Of a stretch of DNA of 64,000 nucleotides, positions 24,904 to 34,921 are shown in pieces. The position numbers and the translations under genes are program-made. The notes below the pieces were generated by a model that was given only the letters and a program-made list of their open reading frames with translations, made no database searches and was not told the DNA's origin. The stretch is from Anarhynchus alexandrinus (Eukaryota > Chordata > Aves > Charadriiformes > Charadriidae). Each line of letters starts with the position of its first letter. Position 1 is the stretch's first letter. The stretch covers positions 142,154 to 206,153 of the forward strand of contig VUYV01000392.1 of assembly GCA_008711295.1 (NCBI GenBank), written 5' to 3'.

Positions 24904-27900
24904 ATGCACAAATGGTTTTAAGAGCCTGGTCTTGCATTGTTTGACTATTTCAGCATCTATTTGCGAAGATAATGTGGGATTATCAAAGGCACCTAATACT
25001 ATTGAATCCCTTTGGCTAAGTAGGAGACCCTCTTAAAACTATTGAAAGTCCCACTCATGCAAACCCCTGGGGTCTGTTTGTTCACAAAGGGAGGTGGATA
25101 CAAACCAACCGGCAGCCCTCCAGCAGGGCCATCAGAGCTGGCCACCGAGCTCCATCACTGCCTTCTTTCTGAGCCTGGATGTATTGATTGCAAAGGGAGT
25201 GAAAAGATCAATCCAACAGAAGAGCCTTACATGGGGGAAGAGCAAGCTCATACATACTGGCAAAACCCAAGTGATGCTTTTAAAGCCCTAAGTAAGCAAA
25301 GAAGTCTTTATAAGAGCATTGTTCTGCCTCAGGCATTAGGATTGCTCTGAAAGCCCCCTGAAATCAATAGGGTTTGTTGATCTGTGCTGTCGGGGCTTGG
25401 ATCAGGTTGAGGGTGAATGCAGAGCTACATCGCAGCTACAGGGATTCTGCTTGTCGTGCCAACGGCCCAGCGTTGCTCTAACAGATTGCATCCTTCTCTA
25501 AGTAATTGCCTGTGTTCATATATCATGTTATTATCTGCAAGATGAATTTGTAATGTCTCTCTCGGGATCCTGTGTCTCATCGCTGGCAGACTAAAATAAC
25601 GGATCGCTCTTTCCTCCACCTCCGTCCTCAGTTCCTGGCAGCGAAGTGAGGCTGCAGGGAGCCCAGTCTGTCGGGAAGGGCTCCCAGGACAGGGCTGGGG
25701 AATCTGGATCCAAGGCAGATGTCATCCATCGCAGGATCCCATCACTGGATCCATCACAGATGTCGAAGAAGCAGCAAGACACTTTGTCCACTTAACCTGC
25801 GAGTTCCTCCACGGGAGAAGAGTGCTGCAGTGACTCGGTGGCTCTGGGGATGGCAGCAGAGCTGAGTTAAGGAACTGGAAGCTATTCTGCTAGAAGATGC
25901 TATGGGAAGGAGTGATTGGTCCTTCTTCCAGAGGTGAGCCTCACCTCTCGAGAACATTGCTGCCGAGGCTGGAAGAGGGTAAGTTCTCCCATCTGCCACC
26001 GTGGTCTTTCCATGACCTGACTCCACGATGGCAACGTGTGACAGGCTTTGAGATACCCAAACTGCCAATCTCTTTCTGGTTTCCTCCTGGCCCAGAAATG
26101 TTGCTGTAAAAGTCTCCTGGGAAGGAGGAGGTAGTGAAGGGGCTGCAGGGGAGCCTTGCTGCAGTCCCCAATGGGTCTCAAAGCCCAAATGGGTCACAGG
26201 CTGTCTTTCCTCTGATGCCAACATTAATATGGGTCAATAGACAGCGTGCTACCAACATACCCTGGCTCAGTCCTTGGACGTCTTGGTGATCTCCTTGGCT
26301 TGGATCTAATTTTTGTCACTGGCTGTAAATTATTCTCAAATTAAAGCAGTGAGCTGTGGCCCAGCAATTTGAATTGGATGGCTGGACCCGCTTTGGCTTA
26401 CTAACAGCAGCAGTTGGCACTTCTTGGCTCATCTGTCTATACGAAGACTCCAGCTCCACTCCTGGGCTCGGTACAAGGAGCACAGAGCAGCTGTGTAACT
26501 CCTGACGCCCCGGGGACCCTGCCAGGGCAGGAGTGCTGCGAAGGGCTCTGTCATCTGCTGCTTCCCGGCGCAGATCACAGTTGATGGAAGGGACATGGAG
26601 AGGGGGGTTCCGAGCTACCCCAATACCCGAGCACCCTCCTACAGAGGTGCTATGGTTGAAGTATGCTTGAGAGCAACCAGGAGATGCCTGGAAGCAAAAT
26701 AAGCCCTGGTCTGGGGCTGGTGTAACGTGAGCCCTGCTGGTGCCTCCCTGCGTGTGGATGGTGACTGGGGGTAGCAGAGGACCAAGCCAAATGGCTATTT
26801 CTCTGCTGCTGCTTCTGTGCCTGTGGATAGCTTTCGCAAATTATCACCTGAAATGCTCCTCGATGTTATAAATAGCCTGCAGCAGCGGCTGAGAGGCGCT
26901 TACTTGTTCCCTCTTAGCCACGCTCATCTCCAGCTCCTCGGATGTGGATGCGTGCACTGCAATGCAAGAGCAGATGGTTAATGAACCTTTCTGGACAAAA
27001 GGTGCCATCGCCAAGGCAGGACAATGACTCATCCTCCCCATGTGCGAGCAGGGCCTTTCGCAGGGCTCACCCAATGTTTCCTTTCTGGATCAGGAGATGT
27101 GAGTAGATGACTTATATTCCACGTGCAGGAGCTATTCACTTGTGCCTTAACGGAAATGAGAGTTCAGTTTCCAGCTGTGGCTTCCATTGAGTGAGATCTG
27201 GGCATCTGATGCTTTAAGGTTCTTCCAACAGTGCAGCACGGTGACCCCTGTTGGACCCCTCTTACTGCTGGTGGGAAGGCAGCTGGATCCAGCTGGGTTG
27301 AGCCTTTAGCAACAGCCCAGTTTGCATTCAATGGATTGTGTATGGAAAACCACACGAGCAAATCCAGGGAGCTCCGGGCTTTGGGATGCAGGGGGGGACA
27401 GCTCATCACTCAGCAGCTTGATCTATCTTGCGGGCTCTGGACTGCTCGATGCTGGAGCAGCCACACTCCTGCCCGTGTCCTTCATGCCCAGAGCAGCTAC
27501 ATCTTGTCCTGGCTCCAGGCCCTGTAAAGTCAGTCCTAAAGTCTTCCGAAAAGGACTGGCCAGTAGATGAGGGTGGGGAGGGGCAGGAAATTAAGATAAA
27601 AGCTTGTCATGTTGCTTGTGTCCAAATCTTAAGGATGTAAAAGCCAGCAGCCTTCTCCTTGGTCTTCTGCATTCCTAAAATGATTTAACTGAGTGCTGTT
27701 TGGCTTTTTCCTGGTTATTGCTCTGTGCTGGAGGTTGTTATGGTCCTGTAGAGAGACTCACGGCTTTCTAATACAAAAAAAACCCAAACCAGGCTACCTG
27801 TATGTGTAAGAAGATGATTTATTGCTCTTGATAATCAATTTGTTACCGTGGTTGTTTCGGGTTAATCACACTATTAATGTCCTGAAACCTACTGAACTGC

Positions 27901-29937
27901 AATTTCATTACACGGAGCCCAAACTCGGCTCCCATGCCCCTGCCCGTAACGCAATTAGGCAGCTGATTGCAGCCTCTGCGCTAGCAGCTCTCCGGCACAG
28001 CGAACCGAATGGCCTTGGGCTTCTTCGGTGGTGGCCGGCTGCTGGAGAACTCCTCCTGGCAACGGAAGGCTCGATGCTGGGTGAAGCATGAAGCTGATGG
28101 ATGAGGCGGTGGAAAAATGGATTGATTTTTATTTTTCCCCCGCAGCCAAGAGCTGTCTGGCAAATCGCAATGGAAACACGCGGGATGGAGTAGGGTTTTG
28201 ATCCGGGGAGGGAAGAGCGGTAAGAGAACAAGGGGGTAACTCGGGTAAACTGGGCAGGCTCGATTCTGCAATGAACTTTGCCTTTGATAATTAAAAGTCA
28301 AAAAGGGGTATACAGCATTAGCAAAGCAGACCAGCAGCCTTTGGGTCTCGTTCAGCAGAAATAATGGGACCACGGGGGGGTTGTGCCAGCGGTCAGTTTA
28401 TTTCTGGCTTTTTCCCGTAGCCCCACATGAGTGGATGGTGCCACTAAGCACAGGGATATAGAGCTCAGATTTTTCAAAGGCATTAAGACTAAATATAGAA
28501 ATTGGTTATTAAGATTTTTTCCGTGAATGTTGTAAACAAATTAGTTCCACTAGGCAGCTATCTGCACGCGTAGGGGCTTACATACCTCTGGAAAACCTTA
28601 TTTGAGGAGCTATTTGTTGTCTGACTTCAGGCTCCAAACTCTGCTGAGCTGGGAGTGAAGAGAGTTCCCTGTCCTGGGGCAACTCGGAACATTTGGTTGA
28701 ACTTCTGCAGTGAAGGGTCTATTGCTCCACTGCCTCTTTATGGAGAAAATCTGCTTTGTTTAGCAGGCAGGAGTCCTGCAGCGGACTGACGTGAGCGGTC
28801 CCGTGAGGAATCTGCACATGAGCAACTCTTGTTACACATCTCATCAAGCCTCAGAGGCAAGCGGGATATTCGCTAGAGCCCCAGATGCTGTCACTTAGAC
28901 GCTTTCCAGCATCGCTTTTGTTTGAACAAGTGTTGAAGAAGGATCCCCCGGCACCCACATCTTCTTCCCTCGTGGCCTAGAGATACGCCAGCTCTCCAGC
29001 ACGGCTTGGAGCCGGTTGGCATCACCGCTGCAGTGTTTTGTTATTGTCACATTTTCCCATTTCTCTAGAGCCTACGATAAGCAGCCAAATTAAACTGAGG
29101 CCTCAGACAATTTTGATGTTTCCAAGCAATATTGATAATAAGTCTTACACTGCAGAGTGTCATTTATTCCAATGTCTCTCAAAGCACCAAACAATTTACA
29201 TATGCAGGGACTACTTCATCCATCACCGCAATTCAGCCACCTGAAAGCTGCGGCCGTACCGTGGTACGCAGTGACATTACTCGGTGGTTTGGGGCAGAGA
29301 AAGCTGAACTGAAAAGCCAAGAGAGACCTTTTGTGGTAGGAAAAACAATATTGCACGGTGTCTTTCTTCCCGGTGGGGCGGGAGTAATGCTCTCGTTCTT
29401 GCAGAAGCTAATGAAGAACTGTAGTTGCCTTCAGCAGTCAAAGCTTTGGTGCTGCCCGTTACAGAAGTTACTTATTAGTGTATACTGGACCTGTGTTGTT
29501 TTGTTGTCATTTCTAAAAATCCTGGTGCAGACAGGCTGTACGCAGCCTGGCTGTGGCTGAGTCCAGCACAGCCCACACAGTGCTTCTCCCTAAAGCGGGG
29601 ACCCCCCAGTGGCTTCACAGACACTGGCCGCACCAGCAGCTGGTGGCTTGGAGGCAACAGCCCCGTGGGGAGCGTTCAGTCTCTCATCAAACGAGGGATT
29701 AAACTTTCCAGTCACGTCCCTTGCAAAGGACACTTGACCTCTGATTAAGAATGGACACCAGTAGATGTCTAGGAAATACGAGTGGACGTTTCTTTTGGTA
29801 CACGAGGAATTAATAAGGTCTACTGACACTTCATCACAACAGAAGAATACATAAACAGAGTTGCCGGCTCCCCTGACTCTTATGAAAAGATCCTGATTTA
29901 TATGAAACTGAGACCTCAGTTTGTTGCTGGGGGTGGT
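24904..29937. other. Intergenic, no gene seen
   Basis: About 5 kb of unique-looking sequence. No splice-flanked exon with a recognisable protein signature and no repeat family I can name. Confidence 0.55.
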
Positions 29938-30611
29938 TGTCCTGGTTTGAGCGACACAGGAGTAATTTCTCTTTCAGCAATTTTACTTTACTGAAAAGTC
30001 TTTTCTAATGCTTGGGAAAAATGCATTTTTAGAAGAGACTGGTGTCTGAATTGGTGAAAATATTCACTTTATAGCCAGCTGTGGTGTGTGGGTTTCAAGG
30101 TCTCGGTGGTTTTGAGCTCACCAGGTGCAGGGATGAGGAGCGAGATGTGGGCACTTGACCCACGCTGCCAACAGGGTTATTGCACACCATGGACGGCACA
30201 TTCAGTATGAATGAGAAAGTTTGCTGTGAAGTGCTCTCTCTCCCGTGCTGGCTGCCATCCTGAGAACTCCTCACCCCGGTGCCGCAGCCCTGAGCCCTTC
30301 CCTTCCTCCCGAAGCCGCAGCGCTCGCAGTGTCCCACATGTGCTGTCCCTGCTGGGAGTGCACAGCTTCCACTGACAGAATGGGCTGAGGATAGTCCTGG
30401 TGTATTTTATATTGGTGTCGGGATCAATACTGCTTCTTTAGTGTTATTAATGTTAATTATCTAGTCTTATTCTATTAAATTTGTTTATATTTCAACCCTG
30501 GGGTTTCCTTGTTTTTCCCCAATTCCCCTTCCCAGGTGGGGAGGGGTGATCAGGTGAGAGAATAACTGTCTAAACGACAATAAACTGTTGTGGGTTCCTC
30601 AAACCATAACA
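29938..30611 (+). mobile_element. Solo LTR with perfect 5-base target-site duplication
   Basis: A 674-base element starts TGTCCTGGTTTGAG and ends CTCAAACCATAACA, which are imperfect inverted termini matching at 12 of 14 positions. It is bracketed by identical GTGGT duplications (29933-29937 and 30612-30616). An ATTAAA polyadenylation-type signal at 30474-30479 follows an AT-rich stretch, setting the orientation as plus. No internal retroviral sequence is present, so it is a solo LTR. The terminal sequence is that of the avian ERVL group (from memory). It is related to, but diverged from, the minus-strand LTR at 7660-8428. Confidence 0.87.
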
Positions 30612-30616
30612 GTGGT

Positions 30617-33600
30617 GAGGCGAGGGTGGGTTTGTGGTGGGTACCAGGGATGGGGCCCCGCAGGAGAAGGTGCCTTGCAGCGGGGCTGTGCCACAGCCCG
30701 GTGACACCGCCGTCACCTGCTCCGTGGCACTGCGCTCCGAGAGCGGCTGGCTGGAGGGGGAGGGGGGGTGTTGGTGGGGGGGAGCCCGGCAGAAGGGGCT
30801 GCAGCGATGAAGGTGTGGCGGTGGGAGGGAGCGACCTGGGGAGAAGCATCGAAACCAGCACCCCAAAGCAGCCCGCTTTTCCCAAAGAGAGGTAATAAGA
30901 GCTGGCAGCAGCAGTACAGCTTCTTGAACTGCTTTTAAAAAAAATAAATCAATTCTTACAATATAAACATAAGTGCATTCTTCTGGTGTAATTCCATCAC
31001 CGTAACCAGGTTACTCCAGGCTTTAAACTGTTCTTAATGGCAAAGAAACTCCGAATGGAAAATGAAAGATTCTTTCTTATTTGGGGCAAATTCTTGGCGT
31101 AGGTAAGGTGCAGTCAAGCGGTACTGACGTTTGCAGCTGTAGGTTTTGTTGATTTTTCTGCGTTAATTTTACTGCTGTGTTGTGCTCAGATTTCTAATGC
31201 TCAGTTTAGAAATTTAAAATATCCCTCCAAACTATGAATTCTAATTACTAATTGTTCATTGGTAGTCATTTAACGATCAACCAAAGATCATTTATCGAGA
31301 ACCAACAGCTGCATCTTCTCAATGCCTCGAAGTGATTGGTGTTAATGAATTAAACCTCAGAAGAGAGAACCCAGTTCGGTTCCCAGGCGTTCAACACAAA
31401 ACCTTTGTAAAAGAGTAGACAATTGCAGAGCATAACAGTTTAAGTTGGGGAATGGAGAATAATAACATATCCAATTGAAAGTGCAGGGGAATTTGGAGAG
31501 GGGAAAAATGTAATTACCTGATCTGGAAGGAAGCCAGACACAATGTTTAAAATCTCATTCTTACGAACAGTGTCTTGGAATCCTTAATGACTGCAGGATC
31601 ATAAGATGTGGCACATGGGTTTTTGTGCTTGGAAACTAAAAAAGAAACAAAGACAAAGGAAATCTGTGGTTGTTTTTTTTTTAATTCCTGATTCTGGAAA
31701 CATCTTCTGTTATTTCAGAAATCAGTATAACACATGTTTGGAGTTATGACCCAGTGTAGAACAAAAGCAGAAAGATGAAAAGCATCACTCCAAAATGAAA
31801 ATCAGTCTTCAGTGCTTGCAAGAAAAAAAGCAGTTGGGGGGGGGGGGGGAAAAAAAATAAAAAAAAAAANGAAAATTAAATAAGAAATGTGTTTAATTTC
31901 ACTTTCATTAATGTGATCTGTAGAATCAGTAGTATTTCTAAAAGGGTACAATTTTCGTGTTGCTTAAACATCTTTATGGGTAGCCAGAGAGGCCGGAGTC
32001 TCGGTGGGACAGGCGGGGCGGGGGGGCAGGGAGCGGGGACGGGGGGCAGGGAGTGGGGAGGGCTCACGGGCTTTGAGCAACCCCCCAACAGCGCCAGGGG
32101 AAGGAGTTTTTAGTAAAAGGAGTCTTTAGAAAGATTTTAGCAATTTATTTTCCCATGGTAGAGAGCAGGACCAGCCTTAGCCTCCTAAAGATGTTCTTCC
32201 TCCAGTCTTTGTTGAGTGTGAGGTACGTGAAATTTAGGATTAATCGAGTTTACAGTATTAAGAAATAGGCACTGGGCAAATAACGGGATGGCAGTATCAG
32301 TTTCAGCAAGAGCGCTTCCTCTGTAATAGGGAGTGACAAGCTCATGTACAATGAATCTGGGGGAATAAAAGCCAAGTGCAGAAGTACTTGTGATGCTAAT
32401 TAATTATAAACCCATCGCTGATAGAATTAAAGCTGTACAAGCAGCTCTCTTATTCATGCAAAAGCAGGTCTGAGAATTGGAAACGCTTTTTTTTTTTTTT
32501 CAACAAGTGAGAAGTGATTTTTCAAAATTTTAAGTGAATTGAAAAGTGGATCAAAGACCTTTTAGATCCACATGCGTTTCATGTGACGCACACCATGAGG
32601 TTTCCATTAGCTTTTGAGCAATCTGAAACTAAAAAGCAACGCAACCAAACAAAGGGTTGTTTTAAATACAAACTATTACTGCCTCATTTGTTAACCATCA
32701 AAATGAAATCACTGAACACTCATCAAATGTTTTTGGTCAACCCAAAGCCGTACTTTGGGAGGCATTTTTGTCTGAAAATGTAGCATGATCACAGCCAGGA
32801 TATTTCTGGGGGCATCATTATCTTACAGACAGAAGCAGAGAGTCTGAAAATCACCATCCCCCAGGAGGAAAATAACACCCTGGTGTTTGCTGTGACTTCA
32901 GGGGAGAGTTGGGCGCATTTCGGCCCCTTTGCTGCAAACCCCCTTTGCTCGATGCATCGCCTTCATCAGCAGCATCCTGCTGCAGGGGTAATTTGTGGGT
33001 TCAGCTCAAGTGTTTTAATTAGCAGCAGATGAACATCCCTGAAAAAATGGCAGCAGCTAATGAGGATGGTGAGTTTCTTGATGGAAATGGGATGGAAGCA
33101 TCATCCGAGGGCTGCAGGAGTGAGTGGGAGAGTTTAATTAATTTGGTGGCTTTTGCAGAGGTCTGAGGTGAGAGGAGGGCGGGGGGCTCCTCAGACTCGC
33201 AGCCAGATGAGACAACTTCCATTTTTGGGCCGCTTCTCTTGTAAAACCTCTTGGATGTGGCCCAGCTGAACCCCACCACTTCTCAAGGTGCTGTGGCGTA
33301 TTTTGAATCAGACCCTCATTTTCCCCCTTTTCCCTCCTGCGCTCACCGATAACCGGCGCAGCGCCTGAGCTGCATCCCCTGGGCCGAACCGAGGGGACAC
33401 GTGACGTTGTGACAGATGACTTGGGACCAGATTTGCCGGGTTTCCCTTCTGCCAGCACAGTTCCGTGCCCGATGGGAGCAGCCGGTGCCACGGCGGGTGC
33501 CCGCTCGCCCCTTTGCACCCAGTGGCTGCTGCTGCTCCCCGGTCACACGAACCAGAGCTCTTCTCCCCATCTTCCCTTTTACTGAAGCAAATATAACACT

Positions 33601-34020
33601 GCGTGGACAGGCCCGCTAAGGACATTTAGCTGATCACTGGGCCCAGATGAAGGTCACCCTGCCGAAAACTCATAATTCCTATTCGTGCTATAAATATGCA
33701 TTTGATTCATTGTCTCCGGTCCCGTCCATCATGCGGGACGGAAGAGGTGTACCAGCAGCCCCCCAATTCCGCCCTGCAGTGGTGTGAGTCACTGTCACGG
33801 CTCTGACTCTTCATCCATGGCAATAATTGTAATTTATGCTCTGACAGTGTCAGGTCAGCCGCTTTCGGGGTTTTAAATCATCCCTGGGATGTGATGGCCA
33901 AGGGTTGGGCTGGAGTGTGGTTGTTGGGGTGTGTTTGTTTGGAGTAGAGGGGCCCGGCTCCCCTGGGAGCCCCAGGAGAAGATGATTTGACTGGAAACCC
34001 AGTTCTCGATGATTATAAAT
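30617..34020. other. Intergenic, no gene; G/A homopolymer tract with lone N
   Basis: A run of about 15 G followed by interrupted A runs occupies about 31836-31869 and is followed by a lone N at 31870, a homopolymer-limited join. A T run lies near 32489-32502. No gene was recognised in these 3.4 kb. Confidence 0.55.
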
Positions 34021-34560
34021 TCATAGAATCATAGTATAGTTTGTGTTGGAAAGGACCTTTAAAGGCCATCTAGTCCGACCCCCCCTGCCGTGAGCAGGGG
34101 CATCTTCAATGAGATCAGGCTGCTCAGAGCCCCGTCCAACCTGGCCTTGAACACCTCCAGGGATGGGGCAGCCACAGCTTCTCTGGGCAACCTGTGCCAG
34201 GGGCTCACCGCCCTCACAGTCAAGAAGTTCCTCCTAAGATCTCATCTAAACCTCCCCTCTTTCAGTTTAAAACCATTCCCCCTCATCCCATCGCTCCCTT
34301 CCCTGATCCAGAGTTCCTCCCCAGCTCTCCTGTAGCTCCTTTAGGGACTGGAAGGGGCTCTGAGGTCTCCCTGGAGCCTTCTCTTCTCCAGGCTGAACCC
34401 CTCCAACTCTCCCAGCCTGTCCCCACTGCAGAGGGGCTCCAGCCCTCGCAGCATCTCCGGGGCCTCCTCTGGCCCCGCTCCAACAGCTCCACATCCTCCA
34501 GACGTTGGGGGTCCCAGAGCAGGAGGCAGCACTGCCGGGGGGGGATGTCTCACCAGACCG
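34021..34560 (-). mobile_element. CR1 LINE, 3' portion, upstream of ATP6V1G1
   Basis: The plus strand starts tcatagaatcatagtatag and runs through the CR1 3' region (gaacacctccagggatgggg and so on). It is very similar to the copy at 5963. Minus orientation, 5'-truncated near 34560, ending about 280 bases before the ATP6V1G1 start codon, right at the edge of its GC-rich promoter. Confidence 0.93.
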
Positions 34561-34839
34561 TGGTGGCTCTGTGCCCGGGGGTGAGACCCCATGTCCCCCA
34601 CTGTCGGGAGATGCTCCTGCCCGGAGGGTACCGGGATGGGGGGGGCTGCGAACGGCCGGAGGGGGCGATGCCTGTGTGCAGGGGGCGTGGCCTGCCCCTT
34701 GGAGGCGGAGTTAGGGCGGGGCCTGACCCTTAGAGGCGGGGCCCGGGCGCTGGAGGCGGAGTTAGGGCGGGGCTTTGTCTGACGTAGTGACGTTGGCGGC
34801 GGCGACGGCGGCGCGCTGAGGTGAAGGGAGGCAGCCGCC
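34561..34839 (+). promoter_or_regulatory. ATP6V1G1: ATP6V1G1 CpG-rich promoter and 5' UTR
   Basis: This TATA-less, GC-rich region leads to the start codon. A 22-base unit, GGAGGCGGAGTTAGGGCGGG plus GC, occurs twice without change (34701-34722 and 34752-34773), and a partial third GC box lies between them. Each carries GGGCGG Sp1/KLF-type sites. Two CRE-like half sites in tandem, TGACGTAG (34780-34787) and TGACGTTG (34788-34795), lie 45-60 bases before the ATG. This layout fits a housekeeping promoter. Exact start sites are not visible. Confidence 0.75.
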
Positions 34840-34921
34840 ATGGCGAGTCAGTCGCAGGGCATCCAGCAGCTGCTGCAGGCCGAGAAACGCGCCGCCGAGA
34901 AGGTGGCCGAGGCCCGCAAGC
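34840..34921 (+). CDS. ATP6V1G1: ATP6V1G1 coding exon 1 (residues 1-27 plus one base)
   Basis: The exon runs from the ATG to ...GCCCGCAAGC and is followed by a GTGAGT donor. It ends in phase 1; the arginine codon is completed by GA at the start of exon 2. Confidence 0.98.
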
